DNA from: Eurosta solidaginis | Lineage: Eukaryota > Arthropoda > Insecta > Diptera > Tephritidae | Length of the DNA: 64,000 bases | Assembly (NCBI RefSeq): GCF_040869045.1 | Contig: NC_090319.1 | Location: forward strand, 63,150,779-63,214,778 | Direction of reading: 5' to 3' | Shown: in pieces, positions 11,131-20,875 of the stretch | Layout: every line of letters begins with the position of its first letter | How positions within the stretch are numbered: position 1 is the stretch's first letter | The notes under the pieces: model-generated | The model's database searches: none | The model's input: the letters and a program-made list of their open reading frames with translations, nothing else | Told to the model about the DNA's origin: nothing | Made by a program: the position numbers and the translations under genes

Positions 11131-11770
11131 CTTCGAGCAGTGTTATTGCTCCAAATTTAGTGCACTTAGTGTTTCAGAGACGGTTTCTACATTCACGAAA
11201 AGTTACTAAATATGTTAGAAATTCCGAGAGACTCAGAGACATCAACACCATCCACACTTAACACAATAAGATCAGACTTTCTCTTAGAGTTAGGGTTTAT
11301 AATTTTATTCACAGCATCGCATTCGTTTTTTGAGTTGCCATTTGCTGCGAATACTATACGTTCAAAAAATATTCATAGCGAATTTCGCGTATTCTTTATT
11401 TAATCTAGACATATGTCAAGCGAGGTACACCTTTCCTCAGCTTAGTGTTCATCGGATGCTTATTGCCTTTTTTCCTTAATATATTCTTCACTTTAATCTT
11501 TTTAATAAGGTACGAATTATCGAAGAAAAATGAAATACTTGCATAGTTTATATGGTCAGTGAGTGTTTTTGTGAACAGATTATAAGCCCGGCTTATGTTG
11601 CTTTCAGCAAGAACAGCTCCCAATTTTCATGGCGAAGATTTTCATTTAGGACATTGAAATTTATTTTTCTTGTGGCTGACAATATATTATTGTTAACACG
11701 CCTATTTACATTAAAAAATTTTTAGCTACACACCAGTCATGCAATGATTGGAAATTCCAAGATCAAGGTT
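11131..11770 (-). pseudogene. Antisense endonuclease-RT linker fragment of a non-LTR element (left copy)
   Basis: On the minus strand, broken frames read in order as INLDLGISNHCMTG, ENWE, VLAESNISRAYNLFTKTL, a lysine-rich stretch (KKIKVKNILRKKG), then VNKIINPNSKRKSD, VDVSESLGISNIFSNF and FVNVETVSETL after shifts. That order matches the region between the endonuclease and RT domains of CR1/Jockey-type ORF2, where an SDH-like end is followed by a basic linker and an 'NNFFVNVG'-like segment. It lies head-to-head with the sense RT copy at 11824, with no 3' tail of its own. Several frameshifts and stops are present. Mirrored on the plus strand at 16048-16687. Confidence 0.6.
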
Positions 11771-11823
11771 TATTCCAATATATATGTACTTGTTATCATC
11801 CATATTATACTCTCTAACATAAC

Positions 11824-13437
11824 ATGATCGCTCTTTTCAAAAAAGGTGACCCTAACATTACCACAAATTACAGAGTTTTGTCGCTTTTAGATACTATCTA
11901 CAAAATCTTCTCTGGGCTCTTACTGAACCGCATAAATGCTTGGATCGATTGTAACAATATCTTGGATGAGTCCCAAGCAGGGTTTCGCAGGGCATATTCG
12001 ACAATAGAAAATATCTTCGTGCTTTCAAGTATTGTCAATCTAAATTTTTCACGCAACAGAAGAACTTTTGTCTTCTTTGTAGACTTATCGTGTGCTTTTG
12101 ATACGATTCCCCGCAATATGCTCTTTTACAAACTAGCCTCCTATGGCATTTCTACTCATATGATTGAAATTTTGAGTTTTATCTACGCTAATATAATATT
12201 GTGGCAAACTGTCCGAATGTTTCCCTGTAAATCACGGGGTCTGCCAAGGCTGCCCATTAAGACCGATTTTATTTTCTTTATACTTAAATGACTTGAATGA
12301 TTATCTGTGCGGGGGCGTCATGGTTGATAACAGTAAGGTAAAAGTGCTTATGTATGCGGATGATTTGGTCCTACTTGCTGAATCTCCTGAACATCTTCAG
12401 GAAATTATAAACTCCCTTTGCGACTACTGTAGCCAATGGGCACTAACTGTCAACCTGAGCAAGTCGAAAATCATGATATTTAGGAAAGGTGGTAGGATGC
12501 CTGGATCCTGGAAATGGTCTTATGGCAACGAAGACATTGAAATAGTTAACGAATACAAATACTTAGGTGTTCTCCTCACTTGTCAGTTATCTTTTACTAA
12601 GCACTTAGATTCAAAGTTGGTGGATTCTAAAAACGCTAATAACGCAACGTGTTTGAGCTACATTAACAACCCCCGTATCTGTTTGAGCCAGAAAATAAAT
12701 CTTTGAGGCTGCTTCCAGGTCCATCTTGTTTTATGGCGCACAAGTATGGAGAGTCGCCCATTTCGACCAAGTCGAGAAACTCTTTAGATTTTTTATAAAA
12801 AAGCTGATTTTCCTTCCATCTAAAACGCCAAATTACAGGCTGCATCTGGAAACAGGTTTGTAACCCCTATATGTACACACGCTCCGTCTACACATGCTTT
12901 ATATTGCTCGTTGTCTCAGACTTACTCATGACAGACTACCTTGCATCCTGGCAGTGGAGACAGCCAGTTGGGGATCGCTAACAGAGTTAATTTACCTTTC
13001 ATTGCGGAATTTTCAATAGCTAATATTCAGGTTTTCACGTCTTCGCTTTTAAATCGCCTTGCTGAGAGTAATACGAGTATGTTTCTAGAAATGGCTCAAA
13101 AGTCTACTACCCACGATCTGTACCCTATGTTAGTGCCATTACAAAGTTCATATTTCACGGATGATTTCACCGCTTATGCCGTTAGCTTAATTCTACGTGC
13201 AAGGGGAGGTTTGCTGAACCTAAACGCAAGAGCTTACAAAAACATATCGTCTCCATTTTGCTCAGTGTGTAACTTGCAAGTGGCACATGACGCTTATAAC
13301 TTTACTGGTTCATGTCCTATATATAACAATATCCGTTTGTTCTATTTTGGGGAAAGACCTTTAGATATGGCAAAGGTTATTGCTATTTTAAATGGATATA
13401 ATTTCGACTCTCTTGCCAAGTTTCTTGCAGACAGCTG
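11824..13437 (+). pseudogene. Non-LTR retrotransposon RT, copy 2 (crosses from arm into loop)
   Basis: Same family as copy 1 but better preserved. It reads IALFKKGDPN, SLLDTIYKIFSGLLLNRIN, DESQAGFRRAYSTIENIF and the palm FVFFVDLSCAFDTIPRN. A frameshift at about 12190-12225 separates these from GVCQGCPLRPILFSLYLND and the intact catalytic MYADDLVLLAESPE. After a stop at about 12704 the sequence resumes at 12941-13430 with the C-terminal region, including a CSVC-x8-H-x8-C cluster (SPFCSVC ... HDAYNFTGSC) typical of the zinc-knuckle tail of this group. It ends without a 3' UTR at about 13437, where antisense endonuclease sequence begins. The part up to 12215 is duplicated in the right arm; the rest is unique to the loop. 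Confidence 0.82.
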
Positions 13438-13685
13438 TACAGACACACAAAAGTGTAAGATACATTGCGTACTTTCAATGCAACTTCAAATTCGTAATAA
13501 TCACGTATAAAAACTCCAACACCGCCAGCGGAGTACGAGTCATTGGTATTAGCAAAAAAATTATAATTAGGAATGATGTCGTCAATTGCTTCGGAAGAGA
13601 AGATCCTAATTTCAGAAACAAATAATATATCAGGAAGGTTACTAATGGATTGAAGATTACTATCTAGCAACATTTATTGTAGGGC
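13437..13685 (-). pseudogene. Antisense N-terminal endonuclease fragment of a non-LTR element
   Basis: On the minus strand an open frame from 13673 encodes LQSISNLPDILFVSEIRIFS, then IPNYNFFANTNDSYSAGGVG followed by VFIRDYYEFEV. This is the start of the AP-endonuclease domain of a CR1/Jockey-type ORF2: the conserved glutamate in the 'SEIW'-like motif and the glycine-rich 'SAGGVGVF' strand are recognisable. Catalytic SDH and downstream motifs are absent. It abuts the truncated end of sense RT copy 2, so the two are head-to-tail inverted at about 13437. It could belong to the same element family, rearranged, but this cannot be decided by eye. Confidence 0.65.
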
Positions 13686-14046
13686 TGTTATTTATAAAAC
13701 TGATCTTGTGTTCATAATTTAACTAGTAGTAAGCTTAATAAACGTAATAATAAACTTAGTTTAGTTAAATGCAAGAAGATCATCGAAAGTTTTTATAACA
13801 ACAGCTCTTTCATTTTAATTTTTTTTTTTTCATTAAAAGCTTAGAATTGCTGAACCATAAATATTTGTATTTTTTTCTCTTTTAACTTTACTAGCAGCTA
13901 AGAACAAAGCTCTAAAATAATTTGTAAAGCTGTTATATATATAAATGCTCTTGTTGCTAGTATCACAAAATAGCAAAGTGTTTATACAATAAGGATATGA
14001 AATGAAAGCTGTTGATGTGGGCTTTAGTACAGGGTAGTTTTCATAC
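13686..14046. repeat. AT-rich non-coding spacer with a repeat scrap
   Basis: No gene is seen. Most of the stretch is AT-rich, with a T-run near 13820. At about 13978-14035 a segment (GGATATGAAATGAAAGCTG, then TTGATGTGGGCTTTAGTACA) resembles the reverse strand of the dispersed repeat at 8590-8670, so a scrap of that family probably survives here next to the LTR insertion. Confidence 0.4.
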
Positions 14047-14419
14047 TGTAACGAATTTACTGCAAATCCTCTTATTTGCAACCTTCTGCTAAGTTCGAAT
14101 CATTAAACTGTTGAATAAATAACTCCAATGGAAAAATGGCCTTTATTAAAGTACTTCACAATAAATAATACTGCTATTTCTGTAACTACAATTGCACAAT
14201 TTTGTAGCTTCTCTCATTGCATACTTTGGGAGTATCTCAGATATATGCATGTGGTTGTGCGTTGCTTCTCAGCTGCGTGTACGTACATATGTGTAAACAT
14301 AATGAATGATTCTTTTATGTAGATACAAGTGACTGTCTGCTTTATTGTTGTTGTGACTTCATTTACTTAGCATCAGACTAGGGATGTGAGTTAACTTAGT
14401 GTCACTCGTATACGTCACA
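14047..14419 (-). mobile_element. Decayed solo LTR with ATAC target duplication
   Basis: Reads as the reverse complement of a shortened relative of the solo LTR at 42683-43399. Shared segments are TGTAACGAATTT at the outer end, AAATCCTCTTATTTG, GCTAAGTTCGAATCA, CTGTTGAATAAATAACTCCA and ATGGCCTTTATTAAAGTAC. The left end is TGTAAC and the right end GTCACA, i.e. the TGT...ACA termini of an LTR. ATAC lies on both sides (14043-14046 and 14420-14423), a 4-bp target-site duplication. The homologous region is only 373 bp against 717 bp in the other copy, so internal deletions have occurred. No internal gag/pol sequence is attached. Confidence 0.75.
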
Positions 14420-14423
14420 ATAC

Positions 14424-14500
14424 CTATTGGTGACTAGGATCTCGAAATATAGGCCAAAACGTAGATCAGGGTAATAACACTGCGCTACAAAAACGAGCTT
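14424..14500. repeat. Scrap of dispersed repeat
   Basis: The segment ATCTCGAAATATAGGCC and the following AAAACGTAGATCAGGG resemble the reverse strand of 8680-8715 in the pyrimidine-rich repeat. It is a short remnant with no coding content. Confidence 0.35.
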
Positions 14501-14513
14501 TAGTTCTGTCCTA

Positions 14514-14876
14514 AAAAATAAAAAAAATGTAAGGCGCGATAACCTCCGAAGAGATCTAAGGCCGAGCTTCTCTTCCAATTTGCGTCGTGCTCCTCTTGAT
14601 TTTCCCTACAAATTGGCCGGACAGGACCTACATGATTTTATGCCGACTCCGAACGGCATCTGCAAGACAGATGAGTTTTCACTGAGAGCTGTTCATGGCA
14701 GAAATACACCCGGAGCGCTTGCCAAACACTGCCGAGGGGCGACCGAGCTTAGAAAAATTTTCTTCTAATTGAAAAACCTTATTTCTAAAATTTATGATGT
14801 TGCTTTGCCCGGGGTTTGAACCCAGGGCATCGGGTGTGGTAGGCGGAGAACGCTACCATCACACCACGGTGGCCGC
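14514..14876 (-). mobile_element. tRNA-derived SINE with 13-bp target-site duplication
   Basis: A 363-bp retroposon in minus orientation. The tRNA-like head at 14810-14876 carries an A box (TGGTGTGATGGTAGC on the minus strand, 14852-14866) and a B box (GGGTTCAAACCC, 14812-14823), the internal RNA polymerase III promoter. The body (GCAGATGCCGTTCGGAGTCG and neighbours) is one I recognise as abundant in tephritid fly genomes. The minus-strand 3' end is T-rich (TTTTTTTTATTTTTT). TAGTTCTGTCCTA (14501-14513) and TAGTTGTGTCCTA (14877-14889) flank it with 12 of 13 positions equal, a convincing target-site duplication. A 62-codon frame inside it is fortuitous. Confidence 0.85.
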
Positions 14877-14889
14877 TAGTTGTGTCCTA

Positions 14890-15304
14890 TGAACCAAATA
14901 TACTTTTTCGGAAAGGGGAGAAAATATAAAAATACACGTGTATCGGCGAATTTCATGTACACATCAAATTTTTTTTTATGTATAAAGCTCATAGTGCCTG
15001 TCTGTCCGCCTGTGTGAAAGGCTTTGGATCGCGTTTTAACCATTTTTCCGTGATCCAAAAGAGCTGAATTTTTGCAGGCAGACTCGTGGAAATGTCTGTG
15101 TCACGACAAATTTAAAAAAATAATAAATTTTTAATCAATTCTCAGATTTTCCTGATTTTTATTTTTTTTAAATGGTTATCGGTTTTTCTGTAACGGTGTC
15201 AGCTCATTAAAAACCCGAATTTCCTTATTAATTTTATTATATTAAAATTAAAAATTGTTACATTAAACATTTCAATGCTTTCAAAGAAACTTAGGCCTTT
15301 TATT
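14890..15304. repeat. Unassigned AT-rich remnant
   Basis: No gene is seen. A segment at about 14998-15115 (CTGTCTGTCCGCCTGTGTG, then GATCCAAAAGAGCTG, then CAGGCAGACTCGTGG) resembles dispersed fly repeats with CTGTCCG motifs. The rest, up to the protein fragment, is AT-rich and probably the 3' flank of that fragment. Confidence 0.35.
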
Positions 15305-15602
15305 TTAGTGTTTGTAAGCATTTGTGGCAGTATCGCGACAAATAGACCAACAGTATTCGCCAAGCATATGCGTAATGTCTTGTCCTTTAAAGCGCTTTTC
15401 AATAGCAGCAATGTCCTGATGGAACTTTTCGCTATGCTCATCGCTACAAACTCCTAAATCAGCAAGGAAAAAATCTAAATGATTGTGAAGGAAATGGATC
15501 TTTAGCGACATTAATATGCCCATTTTGCCACATGTCAAAATCATTTCTGAAACAATATGGCACTCGTTTGTTGCCAAGAAACTGCTCAATAACGGCAACT
15601 GC
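15305..15602 (-). pseudogene. Fragment of an uncharacterised repetitive arthropod protein, fused to RT
   Basis: The minus strand encodes 98 residues containing MSLKIHFLHNHLDFF, DLGVCSDEHSEKFHQDIA, EKRFKGQD and MLGEYCWSICRD, then a stop. I remember the 'SDEHxExFHQDI ... DYCW' signature from a protein fragment repeated many times in arthropod genomes and usually left uncharacterised, presumably mobile-element derived. Its upstream side is cut exactly at the palindrome breakpoint, where it is joined in frame to residues 1-131 of RT copy 2, giving a 229-codon chimeric frame (15305-15994). No promoter or evidence of expression is visible. Confidence 0.6.
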
Positions 15603-15994
15603 CGGACAGTTTGCCACAATATTATATTAGCGTAGATAAAACTCAAAATTTCAATCATATGAGTAGAAATGCCATAGGAGGCTAGTTTGTAAAAGAGCAT
15701 ATTGCGGGGAATCGTATCAAAAGCACACGATAAGTCTACAAAGAAGACAAAAGTTCTTCTGTTGCGTGAAAAATTTAGATTGACAATACTTGAAAGCACG
15801 AAGATATTTTCTATTGTCGAATATGCCCTGCGAAACCCTGCTTGGGACTCATCCAAGATATTGTTACAATCGATCCAAGCATTTATGCGGTTCAGTAAGA
15901 GCCCAGAGAAGATTTTGTAGATAGTATCTAAAAGCGACAAAACTCTGTAATTTGTGGTAATGTTAGGGTCACCTTTTTTGAAAAGAGCGATCAT
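15603..15994 (-). pseudogene. RT copy 2, duplicated N-terminal part (right arm)
   Basis: Mirror of 11824-12215. It encodes the same 131 residues from IALFKKGDPN through the palm FVDLSCAFDTIPRN to WQTVR, where the arm ends. The catalytic YADD box lies beyond the breakpoint and is absent. The frame continues in phase into the uncharacterised protein fragment at 15305-15602. The amino acid sequence equals the left copy over this span. Confidence 0.85.
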
Positions 15995-16047
15995 GTTATG
16001 TTAGAGAGTATAATATGGATGATAACAAGTACATATATATTGGAATA

Positions 16048-16687
16048 AACCTTGATCTTGGAATTTCCAATCATTGCATGACTGGTGTGTAGCTAAAAAT
16101 TTTTTAATGTAAATAGGCGTGTTAACAATAATATATTGTCAGCCACAAGAAAAATAAATTTCAATGTCCTAAATGAAAATCTTCGCCATGAAAATTGGGA
16201 GCTGTTCTTGCTGAAAGCAACATAAGCCGGGCTTATAATCTGTTCACAAAAACACTCACTGACCATATAAACTATGCAAGTATTTCATTTTTCTTCGATA
16301 ATTCGTACCTTATTAAAAAGATTAAAGTGAAGAATATATTAAGGAAAAAAGGCAATAAGCATCCGATGAACACTAAGCTGAGGAAAGGTGTACCTCGCTT
16401 GACATATGTCTAGATTAAATAAAGAATACGCGAAATTCGCTATGAATATTTTTTGAACGTATAGTATTCGCAGCAAATGGCAACTCAAAAAACGAATGCG
16501 ATGCTGTGAATAAAATTATAAACCCTAACTCTAAGAGAAAGTCTGATCTTATTGTGTTAAGTGTGGATGGTGTTGATGTCTCTGAGTCTCTCGGAATTTC
16601 TAACATATTTAGTAACTTTTCGTGAATGTAGAAACCGTCTCTGAAACACTAAGTGCACTAAATTTGGAGCAATAACACTGCTCGAAG
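16048..16687 (+). pseudogene. Endonuclease-RT linker fragment (right copy)
   Basis: Mirror of 11131-11770 and therefore in plus orientation here, opposite to the neighbouring RT fragments. It carries the same frameshifted segments: ENWE, VLAESNISRAYNLFTKTL, the lysine-rich linker, VNKIINPNSKRKSD and SNIFSNF. The conceptual pieces are the same as on the left. Confidence 0.6.
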
Positions 16688-16690
16688 CTA

Positions 16691-18278
16691 AGTAGTAGTA
16701 GTATATGTTTATTTTTTCCAAAAAATCAGATACAGAGTATGACTTCTAATGTATGTTATGTGTCGCACCACGTCTTAAATAAACTACTAACGAGCTACAA
16801 AAATTCAATTCAAATCATAAGTCCCTAATTATAAAGCTATCCGCGAGAAACTTGGCCAGAGCCTCGAAGTTAAATCCATATACACTGGCAACAAACCTCC
16901 CGGAGAATCGTACTGGCTGCATAAGTACTGTAATCATCAATGAAATACAAACTCTCCAACGGAACTAGGGCCGGGTAGAGGTCGTGGGTTGTAGACTTCC
17001 GAGCCATTTCGTGGAACCTATTTGTATTATACTCAGCTAAGCGTTCTAAGAGCGAGGAAGTGAAAGTCTGTATATTAGCTGATGGTAATTGCGTAATGAA
17101 AGGTAGTTAGCAAGTTCTTTCCAAGTGTTTATCCAAGAAATCCCCAGGTTGGTAGTCTCCTTGCTAGAATACGCGGAAGTCTGTCATGTGATAGACTAAA
17201 GCAACGAGCGATATAGAGCATGTTCAGGCGAAGCGTGTGTAAATATAGGAGCTACAAGCCTTTTTCTAGATGCAACATGTAGTTTGGCGTATTAGAGGAA
17301 AGGAAGATCAGTTTCTTTACGGAAAATCTATGAAGTTTCTCAACTTCATTGAATTCGTTAACGCCTTATACATGCGCGCCGTAAAACATAATGGACGTGG
17401 AAGCAGCCGCGAAGATATTTATTTTATGCGACAAACAGATGCGAGGGTTATTAATATAGCTCAGCCACGTTGCGTTAATAGAGTTTTTAGCATCCACTAG
17501 TTTTGAGTTCAAGTGTTTATTAAAAGATAGTTGACAAGTGAGAACCGCACCTAAGTATTTTTATTCGTTAACTACTTGAATAACCTCGCTACCATAGATC
17601 TACTTCCATGAGCCGGGGCTCTACCGCCTTTCTTAAATATCATGATTTTTGCTTTGTTCAAGTTGACAGTTAGTGCCCATTTACTACAATAGTTGTAAAG
17701 GGAGTATATCATTTCCTGTAGCTGTTCAGGTGATACCGCAAGCAAGACCAGATCATCTGCGTACATAGGCACCTTCACATTAATATTATTAACCCTGACA
17801 CCCCCGCACAAATAATCATTTGGATTATTTAATTACAAAGAGAATAGAACCGGGCGTAAAAGGCAGCATTGACCATCAAAGACGTATTAGCGTAGACTAA
17901 TCTTAAAATTTCGATCTTATGAGTTGAAAGGCCATAGGAGGCTAGTTTATAAAGGAGCATGTTGCGGGGAATCGTATCAAAAGCAAAAGAGAAATCTAAA
18001 AAAAGGGCAAAAGTTCTTTTATTAATTGAAACATTTAGGTGGGCAATGCTTGAAAGCACAAAGATATTGTCTATTGTCGAATAGCCTCTGCCAAAACCGG
18101 ATTGAGACTCACTTAAAATATTATTACAATCGATCAAATTATTAATGTGACCAAGTAAAAGCCCAGAAAAATTATAAATAGTGTCTAGCAGAGACAGACC
18201 TCTGTAATTTGTAGAAGTTAAGTGGGCCGACATAACCAAGTTCTAGTATTAAGTGTTAATTGGACATTAATTTAAACC
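16691..18278 (-). pseudogene. Non-LTR RT, decayed copy 1 (right arm)
   Basis: Mirror of 9540-11127. It carries the same truncated 5' end, the FALFLDFSFAFDTIPRN palm, the MYADDLVLL box, the same stops, and the (GTA)n tail at about 16691-16702 on the plus strand. The conceptual pieces (136 and 79 residues) equal those of the left copy, which shows how recent the duplication is in this stretch. Confidence 0.8.
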
Positions 18279-18954
18279 GATTTAAACGTCTGTTCATCTT
18301 TAAAATTTACGTAAAATTGGATGAGCTTAAGACGGCATCTATAGGAAAATAGAAATTGAGTTTTATAAATAAATAAAATAATAAAAAAAAAAAAATTTTT
18401 AAGTTAAAGGGTTTTATTGAAAACAATACTTGTCACGCGACCGATTTATATATATATATTAATATATAAAATTCACGTGTCACAAATTTTTGGCCGCGAT
18501 GGACTCCTAAACTTCTGAACCAATTTTGAATTTGTTTTGCACCCCGTGTGTAGTTCGATCTAACTTGAAATATAAGATAGGTTATATCTCAGTTTATAGT
18601 AGTATTATTATTTTATTGCAAATTTTTTTATTTGTTTATACGTAATAATAAAATGTTACGTATACGCACCGGCACTGACATTTTCAGGGGTGCGGATATA
18701 CTTCGGTGTAATTGGTTGGTGTTTAATTAAACAATGTGCTTATCAATAAAAAATATTATAGCGAATGATATCATCAAGTATAGCACATCGCCAGGCCCGC
18801 CGTTTCTGAGGGCGCCCGCAATTTAGAGGTACTATGACATTTTTTTTAATTCAGGAGAGTCTTTAGTTGTTCCATGTGCAATTTTTAAGCCGAATTTCAA
18901 AAGCAACGAAAATCTGCATTTCGTGTTAATATTATAGCAAAGTGTGAAAAATAA
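18279..18954. repeat. AT-rich repeat remnants (right copy)
   Basis: Mirror of 8863-9539. No gene is seen. It differs from the left copy in a few positions and homopolymer lengths (for example CAATGTGCTTATCAATAAAA against the left-arm homologue near 9063-9085). Confidence 0.45.
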
Positions 18955-19577
18955 AAATCTATATATATAAAAAGAAAGGCTAAAATGTGTATTAGTTGGT
19001 CGCCGGTGTTTGAAGAGGTGCGTCAGTCGATTTTGTTCAAACTTTCACACAAGTTGCGTAAATCTCACGCGGTGGTTACTGCGTAGGCTTGGTTGCGATC
19101 GACGTACAGGGTCTCGAGATATAGACCGAAACGTGGACCCGAGTACCCCTAGCATGTGTTTATAGAGTATGGATATCAAATGAAAGCTGTTGATGAGTGC
19201 TTTAGTACAGAATAATATATTATCCAGAGACGGACTGTGATTGGATTAGGACTAGGACTGGGACTGAAACTCGGAGTGGGACTGGGACTGGAATAAAATA
19301 CATACCACCCTCTGGGACAGGCAATAAGGGATGCAGAAGAATGGGAAGGAATTGACAGAAGAGAAAAGATAGAAGGAGATTGAGACAGAGATATAATGAG
19401 ACGAAGATGGAGATAGTTGAAGCGAAAAAGACGGAGGGAGGAGTGAATAAAAGGATTAGGAAAAAGTGAAGAGGGGGGAGGGCAGAGTCAGACGGAAAAA
19501 GCTTATTAAAATGGATGCAGATAGGCCAAATTTAGGGTAGGACAACGTCTGCCGGGTCTTCTAGTATCTATATATAT
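18955..19577. repeat. Dispersed repeat with polypurine tract on plus strand (right copy)
   Basis: Mirror of 8240-8862. The plus strand is purine-rich over about 19310-19510 and carries GGACTG hexamer repeats at about 19230-19290. ATCTATATATATA direct repeats lie at both ends. Confidence 0.55.
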
Positions 19578-19584
19578 AATAACT

Positions 19585-20226
19585 TGTTTTTTTTTCTTTT
19601 TTTGCGGTGTCTTTGATGGGCAGAGGTTTGTCAAGCGTCGCGATTTGAGACTCCTCAGCTACAGAAGAGATTTTATAAGGCAAGCGTAATACTTAAAAAG
19701 AACAGAAGCAAACGCATTATACATTAATTATGATATAGATAGATGAGAACAATCTTTTTTATAGAAAAAAGGGAGTCCGAGCTATAAAATGTGTTTCAGT
19801 GAGAGTTATAATCTTGGCACAAACGCCGAAAAGGTACATTTTGTTCCAAATTCGTTCTACATTGTTCCAGCAGAAGAGGTTTGATGTGCCCGAAGTCCGA
19901 TAGGAAACACAAATGTTCACTTCATCTTACATTAAGCGTTTCCCTTCGACTAGCAAGAGTTGGAAGATTGATAAGCTTTAATCGATTAGTATAAGGTGGA
20001 AGATTAGTTAAAGCGTCCCATTGAAAATTTCTTAAGACAGTTAGTAAAAATTGTTTTTGTATTGATTCGAGACTGTCTGCATGGACTTGATAATGTGGAT
20101 TCCAAATTACTGAGCCATATTCTAATATTGGTCTAAGTAATGTTGTAAAAAGCGCTTTAGTTATGTAAGGGTCGGTAAATTCTTTTGACCACCGTTTAAC
20201 AAACAATTTTGCTTTTCTTCACTGTA
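19585..20226 (-). pseudogene. Jockey-like C-terminal fragment (right copy)
   Basis: Mirror of 7590-8231. The 94-residue frame at 19922-20206 has the same sequence as the left copy (KRWSKEFTDPYITKALF ... LKLINLPTLASRRE). A T-run at about 19585-19602 on the plus strand is the mirrored poly(A) tail. It differs from the left copy by a small insertion near 19727 (TATGATATAGATAG). Confidence 0.75.
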
Positions 20227-20239
20227 ACATTATGGAAAT

Positions 20240-20513
20240 CAATGTAATCAATTAATGGTGCCATACCATAACGCTAACGCCATAATCCTACCATAGCCAA
20301 CCAATTGGTTTTTGGTTTCTCGCCATATCCATAATCTAAAAATATTTGAGTTGGTGAATTTAATAACTTTTGTAGATTTTATTCATTGTTTTGGATACTT
20401 TATGACTAAGAGACTTATTTTTTGTGGAATGTGTTTGTAATTTTTTGCGTTTTCTTAATTTTTATGAAATATTCACGATTTTTACATTAAGGCACCATTA
20501 ATTGATAACATTG
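20240..20513. mobile_element. MITE-like element with 23-bp terminal inverted repeats (right copy)
   Basis: Mirror of 7303-7576. Terminal repeats lie at 20240-20262 and 20491-20513, with the same single mismatch as on the left. Confidence 0.45.
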
Positions 20514-20592
20514 GAGATGGTTATGTATATGGGTATGGTTGCTGAATAAAAAAAAAACAAATATTCCAATAATTTTAGTGATGGTTTAGGTC

Positions 20593-20872
20593 TTTATAAA
20601 CTCAGCAAAATATCGTTTTCCGTATGAGTCCGGTGCCACTGGCGTGAAAAGACAAAGTAGAAAAACAATTGTGAGATCTTATATCAAAAAATGTTTTAGA
20701 GCCCGTAGATAATTCGGGGTGGGGAACTCCCCCTTATTGCCTATTTTAAAACCAAATGGTGAAATAGGTATATGCGGTGACTATAAAGTAACCATTAATA
20801 AATTTTTAACGGACTATAAATACCCGTTACCACGAATAAACGAGATTTTTGCCGCATTACAGGGAGGTTAAC
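20593..20872 (+). pseudogene. Ty3/gypsy reverse transcriptase fragment (right copy)
   Basis: Mirror of 6943-7222. Plus-strand reading gives DNSGWGTP, a one-base shift, LLPILKPNGEIGICGDYKV and YPLPRINEIFAALQGG. It carries the same two stops as the left copy, so the fragment was dead before the duplication. Confidence 0.85.
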
Positions 20873-20875
20873 CAT

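Larger units (their letters stand above)
1..12215 (+). repeat. Left arm of giant inverted repeat
   Basis: Reading outward from the loop, this segment is the reverse complement of 15603 to about 28705. Paired coordinates sum to 27818 near the loop, 27816 near 7.6 kb and 27814 near 4.3 kb, so only about 4 bp of net indel accumulates over 8 kb. In the satellite the sum is still 27814 near 2.8 kb and then jumps to about 28701 near 2.6 kb, because the right arm holds about three extra monomers. The inner end is sharp: both arms share CAAACTGTCCG and diverge immediately inward. The outer end lies at or beyond position 1. Confidence 0.93.
12216..15602. other. Asymmetric loop (spacer) of the giant palindrome
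   Basis: The 3387 bp between the two arms have no mirror partner. They hold the remainder of RT copy 2, an antisense endonuclease fragment, a decayed solo LTR, a SINE and the uncharacterised protein fragment at 15305-15602. RT copy 2 is continuous across the left boundary (12215/12216), so the left side is the parental configuration. The abrupt RT end at 15602/15603 marks the novel junction made by the inversion event. Confidence 0.85.

Noticed and set aside
11212..11403. A 63-codon plus-strand frame (and its mirror at 16415-16606)
   Set aside because: It is the shadow of retrotransposon linker coding on the opposite strand.
9579..13437. A functional reverse transcriptase such as a retron or diversity-generating element
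   Set aside because: The RT motifs are those of insect non-LTR retrotransposons, both copies carry frameshifts, stops or deletions, and there is no bacterial context.
13833..14081. An 82-codon minus-strand frame
   Set aside because: It spans AT-rich spacer and the end of the LTR, with no recognisable motif.
14128..14322. A 64-codon frame in the loop
   Set aside because: It lies wholly inside the decayed solo LTR and has no motif.
14812..14866. A tRNA gene
   Set aside because: A and B boxes are present, but the sequence continues into a SINE body and is flanked by target-site duplications; I could not fold a proper acceptor stem.
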